Notes under the pieces: generated by a model
What the model was told of the DNA's origin: nothing
Database searches by the model: none
What the model saw: only the letters and a program-made list of their open reading frames with translations
Made by a program: the position numbers and the translations under genes
Source: Verrucomicrobia subdivision 6 bacterium
Lineage (GTDB): Bacteria > Verrucomicrobiota > Verrucomicrobiia > Methylacidiphilales > Verrucolacustridaceae
DNA length: 64,000 bases
Direction: 5' to 3'
Assembly (NCBI GenBank): GCA_947466515.1
Contig: CANIEM010000002.1
Span: 1 to 64,000, forward strand
Shown: positions 16,594-24,511 of the stretch, piece after piece
Layout: every line of letters begins with the position of its first letter
How positions within the stretch are numbered: the first letter of the stretch is position 1

Positions 16594-17679
16594 TTACAAG
16601 GCTACATTTGATGCGTTGACTAAGACCTTATCCAAGCCATCACTTGTGTACTTTCGGACAACTATTGCAGAACCAGAAGGAATTATTGGATCAACGGCAG
16701 TCGTTGTGCTTGAGGTATCGTACCAAGCACCCGCGTACCTAAAGTAAATTTTCGATGGTGCACGGTTAATACCAGTACCGGTTGTAGAATATACTAAAAC
16801 CTGATCCCTTCGTGCTACGGTGGTCTTTCCCGTGCTTTGCAGAAAATTCGCATCGGTGAAACCTATCGCCGAAAGCAGATAATCGGACGCTCTTGGCAGG
16901 GCCATCGGATTGTCGTTCGCTGCAGAACTCGATGTAGCTAAGTAGATTGAATCGCTTTTAGTTAACAATCCTCCCACGACTGTCGCATTTAATTCCACAG
17001 GGGTTCCACCCGTATTCCTGTGAACAATATACTGCCCAGGTTCAACAATCGTATCCCCAGCTTTTACTCCTGTTGCCCCAGTGCTTACCCAATCAGCTAA
17101 GGTGGGGTTATAAAAATACAAAGTCGATGGAGCACGATTAATTCCCATCGCGACAAAATTTGGCAGGACCAATTGTGTACGCCGGGCTACAGTAGTAGTT
17201 CCCGTCGATGGTGTGAAGGAAACGCCAGAGTCTGCAGATGGAAACATGGTGTTAAGGGTCCAATACGGACGTAACTCAATCGCTGTAATATCTGCAGAAA
17301 CAAGCGTCAAACCATCGCGAGCGACTACAAGGTCTCCTGTCCCGTTCGATACAACTCTGAATGTCGTTCCTGTTAGGTTTCCAGCTGTAACTAGAGCAAA
17401 ATATGTCTTCGGTTGGGTGTTAGCAACATATTGAAAGCCATTGGCGATGAAGGTCGCACCAGTACAAGACAAAGTTGCATTATCACCACTGGTGGCCACG
17501 CTGCTGACGGTTCCTGTGAACTCTACGGGTCTTTGAACTTGAGGAGCGATGATTGTGTCGGACCCAGCGGCTAATGTCTGCTTAACATACCCCACGATAT
17601 CACTGTTGACAGTGGTTTGTGCATTCACCGACATGGCGGCGAGAGCGAGAATTGCGAGCGAGAGGTTTAGTTTTTTCAT
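16594..17679 (-). CDS. TIGR02597-type secreted protein
   Basis: This 361-residue exported protein starts with KKLNLSLAILALAAMSVNAQ, a clear Sec signal, then DIVGYVKQTL, which is typical of TIGR02597 proteins found almost only in Verrucomicrobiota next to PEP-CTERM proteins. Two related halves are visible: TTVARRTQLVL with INRAPSTLYFY, and later TTVARRDQVLV with INRAPSKIYFR, so an internal duplication is present. The ATG at 17679 is preceded by a good AAGGAG, one of few strong ribosome sites here, so the longer frame to 17712 is rejected. Function is unknown; a structural or surface role is likely. Confidence 0.85.
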   Translation of the reverse strand: MKKLNLSLAILALAAMSVNAQTTVNSDIVGYVKQTLAAGSDTIIAPQVQRPVEFTGTVSSVATSGDNATLSCTGATFIANGFQYVANTQPKTYFALVTAGNLTGTTFRVVSNGTGDLVVARDGLTLVSADITAIELRPYWTLNTMFPSADSGVSFTPSTGTTTVARRTQLVLPNFVAMGINRAPSTLYFYNPTLADWVSTGATGVKAGDTIVEPGQYIVHRNTGGTPVELNATVVGGLLTKSDSIYLATSSSAANDNPMALPRASDYLLSAIGFTDANFLQSTGKTTVARRDQVLVYSTTGTGINRAPSKIYFRYAGAWYDTSSTTTAVDPIIPSGSAIVVRKYTSDGLDKVLVNASNVAL

Positions 17680-18037
17680 ATTTGGTGTCTCCTTCATAAA
17701 GACAACTTGCATCAGGTTATGTTCAAAATCAAGGGGAAATTTTTGCTTGCCATAAGATTGTCACATTTCCTTAACTAAAACTGCCTGTAAGTGTAAGTCA
17801 TTGCTAATTAGCAGTTATCAGCTTTAGGACCGTTCAATTTGCTAGTCGTGCTTATAAAGTAAGTAAAATATTTTTCGGGCCCAAAAATTTTAACCATCAA
17901 AAAGGGCTGTTCTTAACTCGGCGAGTTTTATGGCAGACCGATCCTACGCCCGGTCTCTACCACCGCGGAATCACCATTTTGCCCTGACAAAAAATTAATC
18001 TTCCGCTCCCCACCCGTTCGGAGCCACAATAGCCCTC
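17680..18037. other. AT-rich intergenic region between divergent genes
   Basis: No gene is supported in these 358 bases. They must carry the promoters of the TIGR02597 gene (minus) and pyrH (plus), but no promoter can be picked with confidence. A perfect 12-bp palindrome TGCTAATTAGCA at 17802-17813 could be an operator. Another symmetric spot is GGGCCC at 17877-17882, flanked by T and A runs. Confidence 0.4.
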
Positions 18038-18895
18038 GTGCCCTCCCCTCGCCCCTCCAAAAAAACCAAGAAAAACAAATCAAAAGTTTCCCTACCCTCC
18101 TCCTCTACTTCTTCCGTCCCCCTACGTAGCCCCAGCGACGGCGCTCGGCCTCTCGACGACGACTACTCTCCCGCTCACCAGCACAATACGCGTCGCCTCC
18201 TCCTTAAACTTTCAGGCGAGACGCTAGCCGAATCTGGTAATCATCTCTCCACGGTCGTCACTCGGCGCCTCGCTCATCAGATCCGCGATATCCTCTCTCC
18301 CTCCCTCCAACTGGCCATCGTCATTGGAGGCGGCAACATCTGGCGGGGTGCCCCTGCCAGTGGCGAAGGTCGCATGGATCGCAATACCGCCGACTACATG
18401 GGCATGCTCGCCACCGTAATTAACTCCCTCGCCCTACAAGACGCCCTCGAACATGCTGGGGTCGAAACCCGCGTCATGACCGCGATCGAAATGAATAATG
18501 TGGCCGAACCTTTTATCCGACGACGAGCCCTACGCCATCTCGAAAAAGGTCGTGTGGTCATCTTCGCCGCTGGCACAGGCCACCCCTTCTTTTCCACCGA
18601 TACCACCGCCGCCCTTCGCGCCAGCGAGATCGGGGCGGATGCCCTCCTCAAGGCCACCAAGGTAGACGGAATCTACGATTCAGATCCCAAGACCAACCCC
18701 CGCGCTCAACGCTTTCAAACCATCACCTACGGGGACGCCCTACGCCGCCGCCTGCAAATCATGGATTCCACCGCTTTCTCCCTCTGTATGGATAATAAAA
18801 TCCCCATCGTGGTGTTCGATGTTTTCCGAGAGGGGAATCTGCGGGCCGCCGCCCAAGGTCGCCCCGTCGGAACCCGTGTCATCGTAGGCGATTAA
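18038..18895 (+). CDS. pyrH: UMP kinase (uridylate kinase) with N-terminal extension
   Basis: This is a bacterial UMP kinase of the amino-acid-kinase fold, converting UMP to UDP. The core begins at RRLLLKLSGE (about residue 52), followed by IVIGGGNIWRG, DRNTADYMGMLATVINSLAL and AAGTGHPFFSTDTTAALRA, all family signatures. The preceding 50 residues are Ser/Pro/Lys-rich and absent from typical PyrH. The start is GTG at 18038, and no later ATG, GTG or TTG lies before the conserved core, so the extension, or a non-canonical start, must be real. It stands alone, not in the usual tsf-pyrH-frr order. Confidence 0.93.
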   Translation: MPSPRPSKKTKKNKSKVSLPSSSTSSVPLRSPSDGARPLDDDYSPAHQHNTRRLLLKLSGETLAESGNHLSTVVTRRLAHQIRDILSPSLQLAIVIGGGNIWRGAPASGEGRMDRNTADYMGMLATVINSLALQDALEHAGVETRVMTAIEMNNVAEPFIRRRALRHLEKGRVVIFAAGTGHPFFSTDTTAALRASEIGADALLKATKVDGIYDSDPKTNPRAQRFQTITYGDALRRRLQIMDSTAFSLCMDNKIPIVVFDVFREGNLRAAAQGRPVGTRVIVGD

Positions 18896-18922
18896 AACAC
18901 TCGAGCTGTTCGCCCAAGCTAA

Positions 18923-18950
18923 GGTAGGGCGGGCTTTCCCTAGCCCGCCG
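18923..18950 (+). repeat. Palindromic repeat, GGTAGGGCGG family, copy 1
   Basis: GGTAG leads into the stem GGCGGGCT (18928-18935), loop TTCCCT and AGCCCGCC (18942-18949). It lies 27 bases after pyrH and could also stop its transcription. The interval 18951-19120 holds nothing else recognisable. Confidence 0.7.
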
Positions 18951-19120
18951 ATCCAAAGCTTATATCTTCCAAACTCCAGTCAGCCCTACCGCTAATCCAC
19001 ACGTCTCGCCAGGCGACCCCTCAAGGCGGGCCATTACAGATACAGAGAGAAATTTAATTGAAGATTAGGAATGCAAGGGGTGGATGTTGACGGAAGTGGA
19101 GGGGAAGATAGTTTGTATCC

Positions 19121-19315
19121 ATGAGCGTGACGGAGATGGAAAAAGCTCTTGCGACGATGCCCGTCCAAGAAAAAAGAGAAGTGGCGGAATGGCTTCTAGG
19201 ACAAATCGAAGATCAGATTCCAAAAGACTTTTTTTTAGGTCTGCAACAGGCGCGTGAGGGCCGGACGCTCCTGATGGAGGAAGCCCTGCCTCGTTCCGCA
19301 TGTGCGGGACTTTGA
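19121..19315 (+). CDS. Small antitoxin-like protein, possibly an orphan
   Basis: These 64 residues begin SVTEMEKALATMPVQEKREVAEWLLGQ, an amphipathic segment resembling the start of small antitoxins and AbrB/addiction-module-type proteins, and include FFLGLQQAREGRTLLMEEAL, similar to antitoxin tails. The final residues look like readthrough of a decayed end. No toxin gene follows. There is no convincing ribosome site. It may be a decaying remnant of a toxin-antitoxin pair. The frame and the motif are the only evidence. Confidence 0.4.
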   Translation: MSVTEMEKALATMPVQEKREVAEWLLGQIEDQIPKDFFLGLQQAREGRTLLMEEALPRSACAGL

Positions 19316-19396
19316 AGGATAAATTTCAGTTCGGCCCTAGGTAGGCCACTTTCGGTGAAAGTAGTAAAGCTGGACTTTGCATTTTTGAATTATCCA

Positions 19397-19425
19397 TCGG
19401 CGGACCAAGGATGGTCCGCCCTACC
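19397..19425 (-). repeat. Palindromic repeat, GGTAGGGCGG family, copy 2 (inverted)
   Basis: Read on the minus strand this is GGTAGGGCGGACCATCCTTG followed by GTCCGCCG. It matches the copy at 18923 outside the stem tip, where GCT/AGC is replaced by ACC/GGT so pairing is kept. The rest of 19316-19588 shows no gene. Confidence 0.7.
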
Positions 19426-19588
19426 AAGATTGTGCGCACGTCTTTGAATTTTACATTTTTGATCCCACCTCGAGTCGGCGCCCCGCAACCGCGGGATTCG
19501 CACATTCTAACATTCTGACCTTCTGACCTATCTACCCCCCTCTTTCTTTCTTCCGAATTGCTTTCTTTCTTCCTACTCTTTCGAGCAT

Positions 19589-19870
19589 ATGTCGGCGCCC
19601 CAAATCAATATTTCTGATGTCGCCTCTCTGGCCCGCCTCACCCTCACCCCCGACGAAACGGCAAAGTTCTCCGCTCAACTCACCCAAATCCTCGGCCATA
19701 TGGAAACCCTCAGCCAAATCGCCACGGGCGCTGTTCCCGAGGTCACCCCCCCCGCCCAACCCGCCCTCCGCCAGGACATCCCCACCCCCAGCCTCTCCAT
19801 CGAAGCCGCCCTCTCCAACGCTCCCGCCCAAGCCAACGACCTCATCCTCGTTCCCAGAATTCTCGAATGA
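19589..19870 (+). CDS. gatC: Asp-tRNA(Asn)/Glu-tRNA(Gln) amidotransferase subunit C
   Basis: This 93-residue GatC begins with ISDVASLARLTLTPDETAKFSAQL and has the conserved ILGHMETLSQI helix and VTPPAQPALRQD segment that wraps around GatA. It stabilises the GatCAB amidotransferase, which converts misacylated Glu-tRNA(Gln) or Asp-tRNA(Asn) to the correct amide. It overlaps gatA by 4 bases (ATGA). No promoter was identified in the C/T-rich leader. Confidence 0.95.
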   Translation: MSAPQINISDVASLARLTLTPDETAKFSAQLTQILGHMETLSQIATGAVPEVTPPAQPALRQDIPTPSLSIEAALSNAPAQANDLILVPRILE

Positions 19871-21306
19871 GCCTAGCCTACGAAACCATCGCCACGCTCC
19901 GGCGTCGCCTGCTCTCCAAGGAGATTCATCCGCGCGATATTCTCAAAGATCTCTTCACCCAGATCGATGCCCGCGAAAAAACTCTCCACGCCTACACCTA
20001 TCTCCATCGCGAGAGCGCCCTCGCCGCTGCTGAAAAAGCCGATCTCTCTCTTCCCCTCGGTGGCATCCCCATCGCCCTCAAAGATAATCTCAATACCCTC
20101 GGCGATCCCTGCACCTGCGCTTCCAAAATTCTCGAGGGATACAAAGCCCCCTATGATGCCACCGCCGTTTCCCTCCTCCGCCAAGCGGGTTCCATCCTCC
20201 TCGGTCGCACCAATATGGACGAATTTGCCATGGGCTCCTCGACTGAAAACTCCGCCCTCGGCCTCACCCGCAATCCCTGGGATCCCACTCGCATCCCTGG
20301 TGGCTCTTCAGGAGGTTCTGCCGCCGCCGTCGCCGGTCGTATCGCCCTCGCTGCCCTCGGTTCAGACACAGGCGGCTCCATCCGCCAACCCGCCGCCCTC
20401 TGCGGTTGTGTCGGACTCAAACCCACCTACGGTCGCGTCTCCCGCTACGGCCTCGTCGCCTTCGCCTCTTCCCTCGATCAGATCGGCCCGCTCACCCGCA
20501 CGGTAGAGGATTCCGCTCTCCTCCTTTCCGTCCTCGCCGGCCACGACCCTCGAGATAACACCACCGATCTCCGACCCCCCGAAAAGTTTCTCACCCAAAA
20601 AAATGGCTCAGTCCAAGGCCTGCGCGTCGGACTGCCCAAAGAATATTTTCTCCCAGGGATGGATTCAGAAACCGAATCCGCTATTCGCTCCGCCGCCGAT
20701 TGGTTCAAGAAAAACGGTGCTACTCTCGTCGACGTTTCCCTTCCCCACACTCCCACTGCCATCGCCGTCTACTACATCCTCGCCACTGCCGAGGCTTCCG
20801 CCAATCTCGCCCGCTTCGACGGAGTCCGCTACGGCCGACGCGCCACCGATGCCCGCGATGTTCTCGACCTCTACCATCGCACCCGCTCGGAAGGATTTGG
20901 AGCAGAAGTCAAACGCCGCATCATCCTCGGCACCTTTGTCCTCAGCCAAGGCTACGCCGACGCCTACTATCGCCAGGCCCAAAAAGTTCGCGCCCTCCTC
21001 CGCCAAGATTTTGAAAAAGCCTTCACCCAGTGCGATCTCCTTCTCACCCCCACCAGCCCCGAGCCCGCCTTCCCCCTTGGCGAACGCACCCAAGACCCTC
21101 TCAAAATGTACCTCGCCGACGTTTTCACTATCTCGACCAATCTAGCAGGAAACGGAGCCATCTCCCTCCCCTGCGGTTTCACAAAATCAAATCTGCCCAT
21201 CGGACTGCAGTTGATCGGTCCCCGCTTCGGAGAAGAAACTATTCTCCGCGCCGCCCACGCCTTCGAACAATCCCACGACTTCCTTCAAAGGCTACCCCCT
21301 TCATGA
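19867..21306 (+). CDS. gatA: Asp-tRNA(Asn)/Glu-tRNA(Gln) amidotransferase subunit A
   Basis: This 479-residue amidase-signature protein is the glutaminase subunit of GatCAB. The Ser-cisSer-Lys triad is visible: Lys72 in IALKDN, Ser147 in the Gly/Ser-rich GGSSGGS loop, and Ser171 in DTGGSIRQPA. Length is normal. It starts in an ATGA overlap with gatC and ends in an ATGA overlap with gatB, so the three subunits are coupled in equal amounts. Confidence 0.97.
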   Translation: MSLAYETIATLRRRLLSKEIHPRDILKDLFTQIDAREKTLHAYTYLHRESALAAAEKADLSLPLGGIPIALKDNLNTLGDPCTCASKILEGYKAPYDATAVSLLRQAGSILLGRTNMDEFAMGSSTENSALGLTRNPWDPTRIPGGSSGGSAAAVAGRIALAALGSDTGGSIRQPAALCGCVGLKPTYGRVSRYGLVAFASSLDQIGPLTRTVEDSALLLSVLAGHDPRDNTTDLRPPEKFLTQKNGSVQGLRVGLPKEYFLPGMDSETESAIRSAADWFKKNGATLVDVSLPHTPTAIAVYYILATAEASANLARFDGVRYGRRATDARDVLDLYHRTRSEGFGAEVKRRIILGTFVLSQGYADAYYRQAQKVRALLRQDFEKAFTQCDLLLTPTSPEPAFPLGERTQDPLKMYLADVFTISTNLAGNGAISLPCGFTKSNLPIGLQLIGPRFGEETILRAAHAFEQSHDFLQRLPPS

Positions 21307-22763
21307 ATACCCCCGCCAAATGGGAAGCGGTCATCGGACTGGAAGTGCATGTGCAACTTCTTACCCAAACCAAAATGTTTTGCGGTTGCACCAACCACTA
21401 CGGGGATGCCCCGACCAGCCACGTCTGCCCCGTCTGTCTCGGCTTGCCAGGCAGTCTTCCCGTCCCCAACGAAGAAGCGATTCGTCTCACTCTTCTCACG
21501 GGGCTAATGCTCGGCTGCACCCTCGCCCCCGTGGCGCGGTTTGATCGCAAAAATTATTTTTACCCCGATATGCCCAAGAATTATCAGATCAGTCAGTACG
21601 ACGATCCTCTTTGCGCCGGCGGTCAGGTCCCCCTCGACCCCTTCCTTTTTCCCAAAGAAATCCAAGACACCGCCGAAGCCAAAGCAGGCCGAGCGATTCG
21701 CCTCACCCGCATCCACCTCGAGGAGGATGTCGCCAAATCTTTCCACTTTGAAGATCGCAGCGGAATCGATTTTAACCGAGCTGGCACCCCCTTAATGGAG
21801 ATCGTCTCCGAAGCGGACTTACGCACCCCAGGCGAAGCCTTCTCCTTTCTCGGTTCCCTCCGCCAAGTTCTCCTCGCAGGCCACGTCAGCCATGCGGATA
21901 TGGAAAAAGGCCAAATGCGCTGCGACGTGAACGTTTCCGTACGGCCCATCGGCCAAAAAGAGTTTGGCACTAAAGTGGAGCTAAAGAATCTCAACTCCAC
22001 CAGTGGTGTCCGCCGAGCTTTAACCTACGAGATCGCTCGACAGATCGCCGCTTGCGAAAAAGGCGAGGCCATCGCCCACGAAACCCGCCGCTGGGATGAT
22101 GAAGCTGGCGCCACCTTCACCATGCGGACCAAGGAAAAAGCCCACGACTACCGTTACTTCCCCGATCCCGATCTTCTTCCCGTGCGCACCGATCAAGGGC
22201 TGCTGGAGGCAGCTCGGACTCGCCTCCCTGAGCTTCCCACCGTTCTGCAATCGCGCCTTATCCAATCCTTCGGAGTCACCGCCTACCAAGCCAGCGTCCT
22301 GGGGGCGGACCGCATCCTTTGTGCCTACTTTGAAAAAGCGGCCGCTCAGGCCAAAAGCAAAGCCACCGTCGCCAACTGGATCCTCAACGACTTCCTCTCC
22401 ACCCAGCCTGACCCTACCACCACCCCTATCCTCCCCGAGTTTTTTGGCGAGCTGGCCGATCTCGTGGCCGACGGCACGATTAACAGTGCCCAAGCAAAAA
22501 AAGTCTTCGCCGAACTCATGGCCAATCCCGCCTCGCCCCGCGAAATCGTTAAACGCCTCGGCCTAGCCCAGATTTCCGATGCTTCCGCCCTCGGCACGTA
22601 CTGCGACGAAGCCATCGTGGCTAATCCGCGTAGCGTCGAAGATTACCGAGCGGGCAAGACCAACGCCATCAACGCGCTCAAGGGTTTTGTCATGAAAAAA
22701 AGTCAGGGCAAAGCCAATCCCCTTCAAGTAGACGAAATTTTAAAGGCGAAACTTTCCGCTTAG
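21303..22763 (+). CDS. gatB: Asp-tRNA(Asn)/Glu-tRNA(Gln) amidotransferase subunit B
   Basis: This is a 486-residue GatB. WEAVIGLEVHVQLLTQTKMFCGC, here noted as GLEVHVQL then KMFCGC, opens the protein, CPVCLGLPG follows, and the kinase-like core contains KNYFYPDMPKNYQISQ. The C-terminal tRNA-binding YqeY-like domain closes with FVMKKSQGKANP. GatB activates the misacylated tRNA with ATP and receives ammonia from GatA. The ATG at 21303, overlapping the gatA stop, was chosen over a much longer frame because it gives the family N-terminus. Confidence 0.97.
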   Translation: MNTPAKWEAVIGLEVHVQLLTQTKMFCGCTNHYGDAPTSHVCPVCLGLPGSLPVPNEEAIRLTLLTGLMLGCTLAPVARFDRKNYFYPDMPKNYQISQYDDPLCAGGQVPLDPFLFPKEIQDTAEAKAGRAIRLTRIHLEEDVAKSFHFEDRSGIDFNRAGTPLMEIVSEADLRTPGEAFSFLGSLRQVLLAGHVSHADMEKGQMRCDVNVSVRPIGQKEFGTKVELKNLNSTSGVRRALTYEIARQIAACEKGEAIAHETRRWDDEAGATFTMRTKEKAHDYRYFPDPDLLPVRTDQGLLEAARTRLPELPTVLQSRLIQSFGVTAYQASVLGADRILCAYFEKAAAQAKSKATVANWILNDFLSTQPDPTTTPILPEFFGELADLVADGTINSAQAKKVFAELMANPASPREIVKRLGLAQISDASALGTYCDEAIVANPRSVEDYRAGKTNAINALKGFVMKKSQGKANPLQVDEILKAKLSA

Positions 22764-22807
22764 ACGGTTGCCCTTCTTCCCTCCTTGGGCGATCTTTCTT
22801 CACGGCC

Positions 22808-24508
22808 ATGATCTCCAACGAAGCCTACGTCCTCGAACTCCTCCAGAACTCAGGGTCGGTTACCCTAGAGGACATGGTCGCCTGTCAGCAGGAAGCGGCA
22901 GCCAACGGTCTTTCCACGCTCGAGAGCATCAGCAAGCGGGGCCTACTCACCCAAGATCAAATTTTGGAAATCGTGGCCAAAGATTGCGGAATGGAATTCG
23001 AAGCCACGATCGAGCATGTCGATGAAGATGTCCTCAGCACGATTCAACCCAGCGACAGTCGTCGCTACCATGCTCTTCCCGTCCGCCGCCTGCCCTCAGG
23101 CTTGCGCATCGCCATTTCCGATCCTCTCGATTTCGAGACACTCGACGCCCTGCGCTACCTCTTGAAGACCGATCTCGAACCAGTGGTGGTTCCACTGGCC
23201 AGAATCGACGAGGCGATTGTTAAGTTCTTCGGCAAGAACGATGAATCTTTGCAAACCTTGATGGCCAACATGGATGGCAGTGAGCTGGAACTAAAAACCG
23301 CAGGGGGCGAAGAAAACGAGGAAACAGCCGAAGGGGACGCCCCCATCATCCGCATGGTCTATGGACTCATTTTGGAAGCGCACCGTCTGCGGGCGAGTGA
23401 CATCCATATCGAACCTCTCGAGAAAAGACTGCGTCTGCGTTATCGCATCGACGGAAATATGCAGGAGATGCGGGATCCGCCCAAACGCCTTCAATCGAGC
23501 ATCATCAGTCGAATCAAAATCATGTCGAATATCAGCATCGCCGAAAAACGCCTTCCCTTGGACGGTCGTATTACTTTGGCCACCGTGGATGGTCCCACTC
23601 TCGATCTTCGCGTCTCTACCGTCCCCACTATTCACGGGGAATCGGTCGTCATGCGAATTCTGGACAAGAAAAATCTGATGCTGGGTCTGCCGGAACTGGG
23701 TTTCTTTGCCGACGATCAACTCATTCTCGAACGTGTGATTAACTATGCCGACGGAATCTTTTTGGTCACGGGTCCCACTGGATCGGGCAAATCGACCACC
23801 CTCTACGCCTGCTTGAACATGATCAATAAACCAGATCGAAAATTAATTACAGTGGAAGACCCCGTCGAGTATCAGTTGGCAGGCGTCAATCAGGTCGCCG
23901 TCAACACCGACATTGGCATGACCTTTGCCGCCGCTCTCCGTGCCATGCTCCGCCAAGCCCCCAACATCATCATGGTGGGAGAAATTCGAGACGTAGAAAC
24001 CGCCTCCATCGCCATCAATGCCTCCCTCACGGGACATTTGGTTTTTTCCAGCCTGCACACCAACGATGCCCCCAGCGCCATCACCCGCTTGGTCGATATG
24101 GGGGTAAAGCCTTTTCTCGTCTCCTCCTCGATTCGCGCGGTCCTCGCCCAACGCCTCATCCGCAAAATCTGTCCCGATTGCAAACAACCCTACACCCCCA
24201 CCGATCTCGAACTGCGCGCCCTCAACCTTAGCACCTCCAATCTCGCAGAAGCCCGTTTCTCCAAAGGCCACGGGTGCGATCGCTGTCGCGGCACTGGCTA
24301 CCGAGGACGGGCAGGCATTTTCGAGATTTTTGTGGTGGATGACGAAATGCGCCACTTGATCAATGAAGGTGTTCCCGTTTCCAAGATTCGCCAGCGAGCC
24401 CGCGACTTGGGCATGCGCACCTTGCGTGAGGACGGAATTCGTAAGGTGGTCTCCGGTATGACTACCCCAGAAGAGGTGATTTCCGCCACGATGTCGGATA
24501 AGGATTAA
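22808..24508 (+). CDS. GspE/PilB-type secretion or pilus assembly ATPase (first of two)
   Basis: This 566-residue protein has an MshEN-like N-terminal domain, an ATPase core with Walker A GPTGSGKS at about 322, the Asp box DIHIEP, a Walker B region (NIIMVGEIRDVETA), the His box HTNDAPSA, and a zinc-binding tetracysteine element (CPDC at about 455, CDRC later). Such hexameric ATPases drive pseudopilus or type IV pilus extension from the cytoplasmic side. A second ATPase gene starts 3 bases after its stop. No PilT-like retraction ATPase is present in the window. Confidence 0.93.
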   Translation: MISNEAYVLELLQNSGSVTLEDMVACQQEAAANGLSTLESISKRGLLTQDQILEIVAKDCGMEFEATIEHVDEDVLSTIQPSDSRRYHALPVRRLPSGLRIAISDPLDFETLDALRYLLKTDLEPVVVPLARIDEAIVKFFGKNDESLQTLMANMDGSELELKTAGGEENEETAEGDAPIIRMVYGLILEAHRLRASDIHIEPLEKRLRLRYRIDGNMQEMRDPPKRLQSSIISRIKIMSNISIAEKRLPLDGRITLATVDGPTLDLRVSTVPTIHGESVVMRILDKKNLMLGLPELGFFADDQLILERVINYADGIFLVTGPTGSGKSTTLYACLNMINKPDRKLITVEDPVEYQLAGVNQVAVNTDIGMTFAAALRAMLRQAPNIIMVGEIRDVETASIAINASLTGHLVFSSLHTNDAPSAITRLVDMGVKPFLVSSSIRAVLAQRLIRKICPDCKQPYTPTDLELRALNLSTSNLAEARFSKGHGCDRCRGTGYRGRAGIFEIFVVDDEMRHLINEGVPVSKIRQRARDLGMRTLREDGIRKVVSGMTTPEEVISATMSDKD

Positions 24509-24511
24509 TCC

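Noticed and set aside
17877-17882. GGGCCC-centred symmetric sequence as a terminator
   Set aside because: The stem is too short and it lies upstream of both flanking genes.
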